A DNA stretch of 17,057 bases from Allopontixanthobacter sp034376665. GTDB lineage: Bacteria > Pseudomonadota > Alphaproteobacteria > Sphingomonadales > Sphingomonadaceae. Both the position numbers and the translations under genes were made by a program. A model generated the notes under the pieces. That model searched no databases. It was not told the origin of the DNA and worked only from the letters and a program-made list of their open reading frames with translations. Numbering within the stretch: position 1 is the first letter of the stretch; every line of letters begins with the position of its first letter. Shown here one piece after another: positions 1 through 6,907 of this stretch. The stretch lies in assembly GCF_034376665.1 (NCBI RefSeq), contig NZ_JAXMJI010000064.1, forward strand, positions 1 through 17,057, written 5' to 3'.

Positions 1-341
1 GATCGCTGGCGGCATGGCGGCAGGCAATCTTGGTCGCGCTCGAAGACGTGGAGACCGGCACTGCCGACCTGCGCGCCGCGCGGCAGCGGGTCGCGCTGTT
101 TGGCGAAGCGCGGGAGGCAGCGGAAAGCGCTGCGATCCTGGCGCGGAGCCAGTATCAGGCCGGTCTGACCGATTTCCAGACGCTGCTGACGGCGGAAAAC
201 CAGTTGCTGTCCGCACGCAATTCGCAGGTTTCGTCCGAAGCGCAGCGCGCAAGCGCCTTCGTTACCCTGACCCAGGCACTCGGCGGCGGCTGGGACCCGA
301 ATATCTATCCCGAGAATCTGACCGCAGGACCCACTCCATGA
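1..341 (+). CDS. Outer-membrane efflux channel, TolC/NodT family (C-terminal part only)
   Basis: The reading frame is open from base 3 and its true start lies before the window, so only the last 112 or so residues are visible. They form the long C-terminal helix pair typical of NodT/TolC outer-membrane factors: an alanine- and glutamate-rich amphipathic helix, then a segment with SQYQAGLTDFQTLLTAE, a second helix, and the closing ALGGGWDP signature found near the end of this family. The protein would be the trimeric exit duct of a tripartite pump. The stop overlaps the adaptor start as ATGA (338-341), so the two genes are probably translationally coupled. The substrate cannot be read from this fragment. 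Family assignment is solid; NodT versus classical TolC is inferred from the GGGW ending. Confidence 0.88.
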   Translation, partial: SLAAWRQAILVALEDVETGTADLRAARQRVALFGEAREAAESAAILARSQYQAGLTDFQTLLTAENQLLSARNSQVSSEAQRASAFVTLTQALGGGWDPNIYPENLTAGPTP

Positions 342-1663
342 ACGACACGGCATCCACAGGCGCGCTCCAGCCGGACAGCACGCCGGACACCATGGAAGAA
401 TTCCTCGGCGAAAAGCCGCGCCCGCGTTGGCGGCGATGGGCCAAGTACTGGGTCCCGGCGCTGGTCGTGCTGCTGTTGATCTTCGGGATTTCGCGTTGTT
501 CCGGCGGCGACGAGGCCCCCCAGTACATCACCCAACCGGTCGAGCAGCAATCGCTCGACCTGACGGTCAGCGCCACGGGCAATCTGCGTCCGACCAATCA
601 GGTCGAAGTCGGTTCCGAAGTATCGGGCAAGATCGATCTGATTACCGTCGATGTAAATGACCGGGTTACCCGCGGGCAGGTGCTGGCGCGGATCAACACC
701 GACATTATCGATGACCAGATTGCCCAGTCGCGCGCCAATCTGAACGCCTCGCTTGCCTCCGTGGCTTCGGCGCAGGCGACGCTGGATGTTGATACCGCGC
801 AGCTTGGCCGGCTGCGCGAAGTTGCGCGCATTTCCGGCGGCAAGGTCCCGTCGCAAACCGAACTGGAAGCCGCGCAGGCGAATGTCGCGCGCGACAGGGC
901 CGCGGTCGCCTCGGCGCGAGCTAACGTCGCAGCTTCGGAAGCGGCGCTGTCGTCCAGCATGACCACGCGCAGCCGTGCGGTCATCCGCTCGCCGGTGACC
1001 GGGGTGGTTCTGGCCCGCCAGGTCGAACCCGGACAGACGGTGGCCGCGTCCTTCAACACCCCGACCCTGTTCGTGCTGGCGGAGGATCTTTCGGCCATGC
1101 AATTGCGGGTGGAAATCGACGAGGCAGATGTCGGCCAGGTCAAACCCGGTCAGAAGGCGGCATTCGTGGTCGATGCCTATCCCGGCAAGCGCTTCCCGGC
1201 AGTGGTTGAGCGGATCGATCTCGCGTCCAGCAACACTGCGACCGAAAACGCCGCGACCGCTGCTGCACCGGGCGATTCGGTGGTCAGTTACGAAGCGCGG
1301 CTGTCGGTTGCCAATCCGGACGGGCTGCTGCGGCCCGGCATGACCGCTACCGCGACCATCGCGACGCAGAATACCGGGCAGCAATTGCTGGTCCCCAACA
1401 GCGCCCTGCGATTCGATCCGGACAAGGAAAAGGCGGAGGAAGGCAGCGTCCTCAATCCGCAGATCGGGCTCGAGCGTTCGGAACAGCAGGCCACCATCGG
1501 TGCGGGCAGCCGCCAGCGCGTGTATGTGTTGCAGGATGACTTGACGCTCAAGGGGATAGATGTCGTGACCGGGCAGAGCAACGGACGGCAGACCGTGGTA
1601 ACCTCCCCCGATCTCAGGAAGGGGATGAAAGTCGTGACCGGGACCAAGGCAGCCGCAAAATGA
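338..1663 (+). CDS. macA: Periplasmic adaptor (membrane fusion protein), HlyD/MacA type
   Basis: The 441-residue protein has a basic cytoplasmic N-terminus, one membrane anchor at about residues 39-52, and the classical adaptor layout. The first half of the lipoyl/barrel-sandwich domain (about 85-121) leads into a long alanine-rich coiled-coil hairpin (about 122-212). The second lipoyl half follows, with IRSPVTGVVLARQVEPGQTV near 216-235, then beta-barrel and membrane-proximal domains. It should link the MacB-type transporter to the outer-membrane channel. The ATG at 338 is chosen because it overlaps the upstream stop, has an AGGA about 9 bases before it and begins the family-like N-terminus. 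The frame is open further upstream, but that sequence lies over the channel gene. The next gene begins in another ATGA overlap. The name macA reflects family and context; the exact substrate is unknown. Confidence 0.9.
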   Translation: MNDTASTGALQPDSTPDTMEEFLGEKPRPRWRRWAKYWVPALVVLLLIFGISRCSGGDEAPQYITQPVEQQSLDLTVSATGNLRPTNQVEVGSEVSGKIDLITVDVNDRVTRGQVLARINTDIIDDQIAQSRANLNASLASVASAQATLDVDTAQLGRLREVARISGGKVPSQTELEAAQANVARDRAAVASARANVAASEAALSSSMTTRSRAVIRSPVTGVVLARQVEPGQTVAASFNTPTLFVLAEDLSAMQLRVEIDEADVGQVKPGQKAAFVVDAYPGKRFPAVVERIDLASSNTATENAATAAAPGDSVVSYEARLSVANPDGLLRPGMTATATIATQNTGQQLLVPNSALRFDPDKEKAEEGSVLNPQIGLERSEQQATIGAGSRQRVYVLQDDLTLKGIDVVTGQSNGRQTVVTSPDLRKGMKVVTGTKAAAK

Positions 1664-2409
1664 CCGCCGCAGGCGCTCCGCAACCGCTGATCCAACTGGA
1701 AGGGATAACCAAGACCTTCGGGACCGGCCCGGCGGCGTTCCAGGCGCTGAAGGGCGTCGATCTGTCGATCGAACGGGGTGATTTCGTTGCGGTGATGGGG
1801 CCGTCCGGCTCGGGCAAATCGACCACCATGAACATTCTCGGTTGCCTCGACGTGCCGACCACCGGCAAATTCCGGTTCCGCGGCACAGAGGTCCAGGCGC
1901 TGACCCGCGACCAGCGCTCGCTGCTGCGCCGCCGCTACCTCGGGTTTGTCTTCCAGGGCTTCAATTTGCTGTCGCGCACGACCGCGCTGGAAAATGTCGA
2001 ATTGCCCCTGCTGTATCGCGGCGAAAGCAAGGCCGCGCGGCGCAAGGCGGGGTTGAAAGCGCTCGACCTGGTGGGGCTGGTGCCGTGGGCAGGCCATACG
2101 CCGGCGGAACTTTCCGGCGGCCAGCAACAGCGTGTCGCCATCGCGCGGGCGCTGGTGACCGAACCCGATGTGCTGCTGGCGGACGAACCGACCGGCAATC
2201 TCGACACCGAACGCTCGATTGAGATCATGGAACTGCTCACCGATCTCAACCGCGCGGGTATCACCATTCTGCTGGTCACGCATGAAGCGGAAATGGCGCA
2301 ATTCGCGCGCACCATCGTCCATTTCCGCGACGGGGTGGTCGAACGGATCGAGGGCGGGGCAGGCAGCGATCCGGTCCGGGCCGCCGCCGTTATCGGGGCG
2401 CGCGCCTGA
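1660..2409 (+). CDS. ABC transporter ATPase, MacB/LolD type
   Basis: This 249-residue nucleotide-binding subunit carries the full ABC motif set: Walker A GPSGSGKST (47-55), Q-loop Q99 in VFQGFNLL, signature LSGGQQQR (151-158), Walker B VLLADEP (171-177) and switch histidine H208. The sequence style is that of the MacB/LolD/FtsE group, which uses ATP hydrolysis for mechanotransmission across the periplasm rather than ordinary substrate translocation. It starts in an ATGA overlap with the adaptor gene (1660-1663), and its stop overlaps the permease start by one base. In E. coli MacB the ATPase and permease form one polypeptide; here they are separate genes, as in many YknY/YknZ-like systems. 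The ATPase assignment is certain; the partner assignment follows from the operon. Confidence 0.95.
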   Translation: MTAAGAPQPLIQLEGITKTFGTGPAAFQALKGVDLSIERGDFVAVMGPSGSGKSTTMNILGCLDVPTTGKFRFRGTEVQALTRDQRSLLRRRYLGFVFQGFNLLSRTTALENVELPLLYRGESKAARRKAGLKALDLVGLVPWAGHTPAELSGGQQQRVAIARALVTEPDVLLADEPTGNLDTERSIEIMELLTDLNRAGITILLVTHEAEMAQFARTIVHFRDGVVERIEGGAGSDPVRAAAVIGARA

Positions 2410-3614
2410 TGTTCGGCATTTTCGGCGCGACCCTGCTGCTGTCCCTGCGCGAGATCCGGCGGCACTTGCTGCGGTCCTTCCTGACCACGCTGGGGATCAT
2501 CATCGGGGTGGCCGCGGTGATCACCATGGTCACGCTGGGCAACGGGGTAACCGCTTCGATCCGCGATGAAATATCCTCGCTCGGCTCGAACGTGTTCATC
2601 GTCTTTCCGGTGCGCACCGAACGCGGCAATCCGCGGCCGTTCGACCAGAGCGATATCAACGCCGTGGCGACGCAGATTGCCGGCGTCGAACTGGCCGCCG
2701 GCAGCGCTTCGTCCAGCGTGACGGCGTTTCACAACGGACAGAACTGGACCACCACGGTCAACGGGGTGGAAAGCGATTTTCTGAAAGCACAGACCATCGA
2801 CCTGGTCGAAGGGCGCGGCTTTACGGCCGCCGAGGAAACCTCGGGCCAGAACGTCTGCATCCTCGGGCCCAAGGTGCTCAACGCGATTTTCGTGGCCGGA
2901 ACCAGCCCCCTGGGCGCGGAAATGCGGCTGGATTCGGTGTCCTGTACGGTGATCGGCGTGCTCGAGGAACGCGGACAGGGCGGCGGCGGTCAGGATCAGG
3001 ACAATGTGGTCATGATGCCGCTCAAGACTGTCCAGCGGCGGTTTATCGGCAACACAGATATCCAGTCCTTCGTGGTCAAATACGACAGCAGTTACGCCAG
3101 TGCCGGAATCCAGGCCTCGCTGGTCGACCTGCTGCGCGAACGCCGCCTGCTGCAGGACGGGCAGGATACCGATTTCAACGTCATCGACACCGCGCAGGTC
3201 AACGATGCGCTCGGCGCGGCCACCGGGGCGCTCACCGCAATGGTGGCGGCGATCGCAGCCATCAGCCTGCTGGTCGGGGGCATCGGGATCATGAACATCA
3301 TGCTCGTGTCGGTGACCGAACGAACCCGCGAGATCGGCATCCGCCTCGCGATTGGTGCCCTGGCACGCGAAGTCCAGCTGCAATTCCTGACCGAGGCGGT
3401 GGTGCTGTGCTGTCTCGGCGGGCTGATCGGAATCGCGCTGGCGTTCGGCCTGTCCTACGGGCTTGCGTCGCTTATCGAGATCCCCTTCATGTTCGATCCG
3501 GTGATCAATGTGATGAGTTTCCTGTTTTCCGCAGCCATGGGGATTGTCTTCGGATTCTATCCCGCGCGGCGCGCATCCCGCCTCGACCCCATTGAAGCCT
3601 TGCGACACGAGTGA
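2409..3614 (+). CDS. ABC transporter permease, MacB/FtsX type
   Basis: The 401-residue protein has the MacB permease topology. A first membrane helix lies at about 21-42, followed by a periplasmic MacB_PCD domain of roughly 230 residues. Three further helices lie near 276-300, 329-353 and 366-385. The segment GGIGIMNIMLVSVTERTREIG (from about 290) and the closing YPARRASRLDPIEALRHE are hallmarks of the MacB/FtsX family. With the preceding ATPase, adaptor and outer-membrane factor it should make a complete tripartite pump for a drug, lipid, peptide or siderophore-like molecule. The start ATG overlaps the upstream TGA by one base (2407-2411). The operon appears to end here, although no strong terminator hairpin was seen in 3615-3690. 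Confidence 0.93.
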   Translation: MFGIFGATLLLSLREIRRHLLRSFLTTLGIIIGVAAVITMVTLGNGVTASIRDEISSLGSNVFIVFPVRTERGNPRPFDQSDINAVATQIAGVELAAGSASSSVTAFHNGQNWTTTVNGVESDFLKAQTIDLVEGRGFTAAEETSGQNVCILGPKVLNAIFVAGTSPLGAEMRLDSVSCTVIGVLEERGQGGGGQDQDNVVMMPLKTVQRRFIGNTDIQSFVVKYDSSYASAGIQASLVDLLRERRLLQDGQDTDFNVIDTAQVNDALGAATGALTAMVAAIAAISLLVGGIGIMNIMLVSVTERTREIGIRLAIGALAREVQLQFLTEAVVLCCLGGLIGIALAFGLSYGLASLIEIPFMFDPVINVMSFLFSAAMGIVFGFYPARRASRLDPIEALRHE

Positions 3615-3690
3615 GTTTGCTGCCAATAAGGTGAGCAACGCGGCGGGTGAATCCTTTGAACGCATGAACGAAAAGCGGTAAGGTGTTCCG

Positions 3691-4254
3691 ATGCCGTCCT
3701 TTTTCCTAGCCTTCGTCGCCGCGCTGCTGACCTCCACCGGCAGCCGCGATCAAGTGCTGGTCGCGCGTTTATCCGAACGGCTGGGCCGCGCCTATGGGCT
3801 GTTGACCGCCGGTTGGCTGGTCGCGGCGCTCTCGGCCGGGGTGATGGCCTGGGCCGGTCACGCCGTAGCGCAGCTCCTTCCGCCGGAGGGAAAGACCATG
3901 CTGGTGGCGATTGCGCTGGTACTGGCAGCGGCAGAACTGGCATGGCCCAACCGGATGGTGCCCCTGATGGATCCGACGCGATCGCTCGGCGCCATCGCTC
4001 TGGTCCTGCTTTCCCGCCAGCTCGGCGATGCCGGGCGGTTCCTGATTTTCGCGATTGCCGCGGCCACCGGTGCGCCGGTGCTGGCAGGGATCGGCGGCGC
4101 GCTCGCCGGAGGTGCGGCGGTTACGATCGGCTGGATGGCCGGGGCCGAGTTGGAACAAGCGTTGCCCTTGCAGAAGATCCGTCTGGCACTCGCAATTGTC
4201 GTCCTGATTTTCGGCGTGTTCATCGGTTTATCCGCACGAGGCCTAGTCGCCTGA
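3691..4254 (+). CDS. Multi-pass membrane protein resembling TMEM165/GDT1 with degenerate motifs
   Basis: The 187-residue protein is almost entirely hydrophobic with about six predicted helices arranged as two repeats, the layout of the GDT1/UPF0016 family of Mn2+/Ca2+ transporters. The family signature E-x-G-D-[KR]-[TS] should appear once per repeat. Here the corresponding places read STGSRD (15-20) and QLGDAG (110-115), so both signature glutamates are replaced. Cation transport is therefore doubtful, and the family link rests on topology, repeat spacing and partial motif resemblance. An AAGGTG lies about 5 bases before the ATG. It is 76 bases from the efflux operon and may be separately transcribed. 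A protein coding region is very likely; the family call is moderate. Confidence 0.62.
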   Translation: MPSFFLAFVAALLTSTGSRDQVLVARLSERLGRAYGLLTAGWLVAALSAGVMAWAGHAVAQLLPPEGKTMLVAIALVLAAAELAWPNRMVPLMDPTRSLGAIALVLLSRQLGDAGRFLIFAIAAATGAPVLAGIGGALAGGAAVTIGWMAGAELEQALPLQKIRLALAIVVLIFGVFIGLSARGLVA

Positions 4255-4481
4255 TCGCCTTATCCGATCTGGGTGATGGGGAGTTTACCGGAATCCTTGC
4301 CTGGCTCGGCCGGTTGCGACAGACACCGACGGACTGCTGGACGACTGGACCGATATCGATGAAGAACGTGTCTGGTTCCTGGCACAAACTCTGAAGTAAG
4401 CGGACACTGAAATGAGGCTTTGCCCACGGGCCTGACCGCAACGACACTAGCCGTCGGCGGACGATTTGGTATGGGTGGCGG
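4255..4481. other. Intergenic region with a start-less open stretch
   Basis: These 227 bases separate the GDT1-like gene from 6-phosphogluconolactonase. I see no RNA gene or strong terminator here. One plus-strand frame is open for 40 codons from 4277 to a TAA at 4397-4399. Its end reads like a protein tail (DDWTDIDEERVWFLAQTLK), but it has no ATG, GTG or TTG. It could be a decayed gene remnant or chance. The segment presumably also holds the promoter for the downstream gene, though no convincing -35/-10 pair was recognised. Confidence 0.4.
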
Positions 4482-5129
4482 ATGAACCGACCGACACTTC
4501 GCGAACACGCCGACGACGCCGCCATTGCCGCCTGGATCCACCGCCGGCTCGTCGCCGCTCTCGACGAAGCGGACGGGCCCATCGCCATCACAATTCCCGG
4601 CGGTTCGACGCCGTTTCCGATCCTCGAGAAGCTGACCGCACATTCGCTCGACTGGGACCGGATCGCGGTGTGGCCGGGCGACGACCGGATCGTTCCGGAA
4701 GACCACGAAGCCAGCAATACCGGCCGCATCCGGGCGCTGCTCGAACCGGTGGGGGCGACTGTCGTCTCGATCATCGAGCAGGCTGAGGCGAATGACGCAG
4801 AGGTGCCGCATTTCGCGCTCGCCTGGCTCGGGATGGGGGCGGACGGCCATATCGCGTCGCTGTTCCCCAACACCGATCCCCGGCCCGACGATCCGCAGCT
4901 GATCCGTCACCTGACCCCCGATCCACTGCCGCCCGAGGCTCCTTTCGATCGGGTGACGCTGACCATCCCCGCTTTGCTGCGCAGCGACGCGCTGATGTTC
5001 GTGATCCGGGGCGACGACAAGCGCGCCCTGTTCGATGCCGCCATCGCCGGCGCGCATGACCTGCCAATAGCCCGTCTGCTGGGCGCAGCGGCGGCAACCG
5101 AAGGGCTGGAGGTGACGTGCTTCACCTGA
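4482..5129 (+). CDS. pgl: 6-phosphogluconolactonase
   Basis: The 215-residue protein hydrolyses 6-phosphogluconolactone to 6-phosphogluconate, feeding the pentose phosphate and Entner-Doudoroff routes in the cytoplasm. Family motifs are clear: PGGSTP (39-44), the loop PGDDRIVPEDHEASN (65-79) and LGMGADGHIASLFP (116-129), whose G-x-D-G-H core contributes to the active site. It is slightly shorter than many homologues (about 230-240), mainly at the N-terminus, but no earlier start exists in frame nearby. A GGTGGCGG element precedes the ATG. In many proteobacteria pgl sits between zwf and edd; here neither neighbour is visible. Its last 13 bases overlap the GTG start of a Nudix hydrolase, which suggests co-translation. 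Confidence 0.92.
   Translation: MNRPTLREHADDAAIAAWIHRRLVAALDEADGPIAITIPGGSTPFPILEKLTAHSLDWDRIAVWPGDDRIVPEDHEASNTGRIRALLEPVGATVVSIIEQAEANDAEVPHFALAWLGMGADGHIASLFPNTDPRPDDPQLIRHLTPDPLPPEAPFDRVTLTIPALLRSDALMFVIRGDDKRALFDAAIAGAHDLPIARLLGAAAATEGLEVTCFT
5108..5112 (+). promoter_or_regulatory. Ribosome binding site for the Nudix GTG start
   Basis: A GGAGG sequence sits inside the end of pgl, 4 bases before the GTG at 5117. It is one of the best Shine-Dalgarno matches in the window and decides the Nudix start codon over later in-frame alternatives. Confidence 0.6.
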
Positions 5130-5590
5130 TCCCCGCGCCGCTCCACCGGCTCGCTTACCGGGTGGCCCACGCCCTCCGCAAGCGGTGGTGGCAGGTTCGC
5201 CAGCCGAAGATTTCCAGCGTGTCGGTGATCGCCACAGATCTGGAGGACCGGCTGCTGCTGGTCCGGTTGACCTATGGCTCGGGCTCGTGGTCGCTTCCGT
5301 CGGGAGGGATCGGGCGCGGCGAAGAACCGGAGGCGGCGGCCCGGCGTGAATTCCGCGAGGAAACCGGATGCGAGGCAGGAACGCTGCGGTTTGTCGGCAT
5401 TCAGCAGGACCTTCTGCACGGGGCGCATAATTCGGTCCATGTCTATGCCGCCAAGGTGCAGGGCAATCCGGCCGCGGATGGGCGGGAGGTCATGGACGCG
5501 CGGTTTTTCCCGCTCCATTCGCTGCCGGAACCGCTCAGCCCGTTTGCGCGGCGGCGGCTGGAATTGTGGCGCGGCAGCCCGCAGGAATAA
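5117..5590 (+). CDS. Nudix hydrolase
   Basis: The 157-residue protein contains a perfect Nudix box, G-x5-E-x7-REUXEEXGU, at residues 63-85, ending in REFREETGC. The glutamates E81 and E82 would bind the catalytic Mg2+. Such enzymes hydrolyse nucleoside diphosphates linked to another moiety; the substrate cannot be inferred from the box. A basic, amphipathic N-terminal stretch (about residues 9-29) precedes the fold and may be an adaptor or membrane-proximal element. It starts with GTG, supported by the GGAGG noted separately, and overlaps pgl by 13 bases. It ends 2 bases before the stop of the oppositely directed dinB gene, so no terminator can lie between the two coding regions. Confidence 0.9.
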   Translation: MLHLIPAPLHRLAYRVAHALRKRWWQVRQPKISSVSVIATDLEDRLLLVRLTYGSGSWSLPSGGIGRGEEPEAAARREFREETGCEAGTLRFVGIQQDLLHGAHNSVHVYAAKVQGNPAADGREVMDARFFPLHSLPEPLSPFARRRLELWRGSPQE

Positions 5591-5592
5591 GG

Positions 5593-6813
5593 CTAGAACA
5601 GCGACAGCTGGGCAATATCCCGCCCCGGCCCCGCCAATTTTTCTCTGGCGATTGCCGGATCCGGCCCGGCCAGATTGGACAGGGTCAGGCCCATCAGCCG
5701 GATCGGCATCGGCAGGGGCAGCATTTCTTCCAGCAGAGCACGGCCGATCGCCCGGAATTCGTCCTTGCCGGTGACATTATAGGGCAGGGACCGGGCGCGG
5801 GTGACCAGCGTAAAATCGTTATATTTCATCTTCAGCGTGATTGTCCGGCCTTCTGCGCGGGCACTTTCGATCCGGTCCCAGACAATATCCACGATCCGTT
5901 CCAGCGTCTCGCGCAGCGCCGCACCTGAGGAGATGTCCTCGCTGAACGTCCGCTCCCCGCCGACCGATTTGCGGATCTGGTTGGCGCGCACCGGGCGCAA
6001 ATCGATGCCCCGCGCAGCGCGGAACAGATAATCCGCAAAGCTACCGAAATTGCTGCGCAGGAAGTGGATGTCCTTTGCGGCCAGGTCGGCGCCGGTTTCG
6101 ATCCCGAGCCGGGCCATCTTCTCCGCACCCTTGGGTCCGATGCCGTGGAACCGGCGCACCGGCAGCGCCGCCACGAACGCCGCGCCTTCGCCCGGGCGGA
6201 TGACGCATAGTCCGTCGGGCTTGTTCTGGTCGCTGGCCAGCTTGGCGAGGAATTTGTTGTAGCTGACCCCGGCGCTGGCGGTCAGCTGCGTTTCTTCCTG
6301 GATGCGCTGGCGGATCAGCTGGGCGATGCGGGTCGCGGACCCGATCCCGCGCAGGTCGTCGGAAACGTCGAGATAGGCCTCGTCCAGGCTCAGCGGTTCG
6401 ACATGGGGGGTGAAGTGGCGGAATATCGCACGGATTTGCTGCGACACTTCGCGGTAAGTGTCGAAATGGCTCTTGCAGAAGATCAGCTCGGGGCACAGCC
6501 GCCTGGCGGTGACCGATGGCATGGCGGAGCGGACGCCGAACTTTCGCGCTTCGTAACTGGCAGCGGCGACCACTCCGCGCCCGCCTGCGCCGCCGACAGC
6601 CACCGGCTTGCCGCGCAATTCGGGGTTGTCGCGCTGCTCCACGCTGGCGAAGAAGGCGTCCATATCGACATGGATGATCTTGCGCAGTCCGCTCGATTCG
6701 TCCTCGTCGCTATGGCCGTCATTGTCCGGCGCAGCGGGGGTATCGTGAAAGGCGTCTTCGAGGTCCACGGCGGCGAGGATAGCCCCGCCACTGTTTCTCC
6801 GGAACAAAAACAT
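5593..6813 (-). CDS. dinB: DNA polymerase IV (Y-family translesion polymerase)
   Basis: This error-prone polymerase copies past damaged bases. Numbered from the ATG at 6813 (406 residues), it has the Y-family motif HVDMDAFFASVE with metal ligand D50 and steric-gate F55, and the palm motif SLDEAYLD with D144 and E145. The helix-hairpin-helix segment FHGIGPKGAEKMARLGI follows, then the little-finger domain. It ends in QLSLF, an excellent beta-clamp-binding peptide. An acidic extension of about 42 residues precedes the usual RKIIHVDMD start. Its high-GC third positions suggest it is translated. The frame also allows an ATG at 6852; neither start has a good ribosome site, so the N-terminus is unsettled. 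I saw no alphaproteobacterial LexA box (GTTC-N7-GTTC) upstream. It is divergent from the MFS gene. Confidence 0.95.
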   Translation of the reverse strand: MFLFRRNSGGAILAAVDLEDAFHDTPAAPDNDGHSDEDESSGLRKIIHVDMDAFFASVEQRDNPELRGKPVAVGGAGGRGVVAAASYEARKFGVRSAMPSVTARRLCPELIFCKSHFDTYREVSQQIRAIFRHFTPHVEPLSLDEAYLDVSDDLRGIGSATRIAQLIRQRIQEETQLTASAGVSYNKFLAKLASDQNKPDGLCVIRPGEGAAFVAALPVRRFHGIGPKGAEKMARLGIETGADLAAKDIHFLRSNFGSFADYLFRAARGIDLRPVRANQIRKSVGGERTFSEDISSGAALRETLERIVDIVWDRIESARAEGRTITLKMKYNDFTLVTRARSLPYNVTGKDEFRAIGRALLEEMLPLPMPIRLMGLTLSNLAGPDPAIAREKLAGPGRDIAQLSLF

Positions 6814-6907
6814 GGCCAAGCCGTCAGGATTCGAGAATAAGGCCGCTTCCATTCGAGTCCGGTTGGCGATTTGCGCCCGACGCCGCTAACCTGCCCACAG
6901 GAATTCC

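Noticed and set aside
14..337. Upstream extension of the adaptor frame by 108 codons
   Set aside because: It overlaps the channel gene in another frame, is arginine-rich and not adaptor-like; the ATG at 338 gives a normal adaptor N-terminus and an ATGA overlap.
1288..3737. Long minus-strand frames opposite the efflux genes
   Set aside because: They are antisense to clearly recognisable ATPase and permease genes; their histidine- and arginine-rich translations are typical shadows in GC-rich DNA.
4220..5097. Minus-strand frames opposite pgl
   Set aside because: Low-complexity, serine/arginine-rich translation opposite a gene with intact catalytic motifs.
6790..6812. GTTC-like sequence near the dinB start as a LexA box
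   Set aside because: It reads GTTCCGGAGAAAC on the minus strand, lies inside the coding frame and does not match GTTC-N7-GTTC.
6403..6840. Plus-strand frame opposite dinB
   Set aside because: It covers the most conserved polymerase motifs on the other strand; no recognisable protein and no ribosome site.
6859..6890. TTGGCG-18-TAACCT as a promoter for the MFS gene
   Set aside because: Matches consensus weakly at both boxes; no better than chance in this composition.
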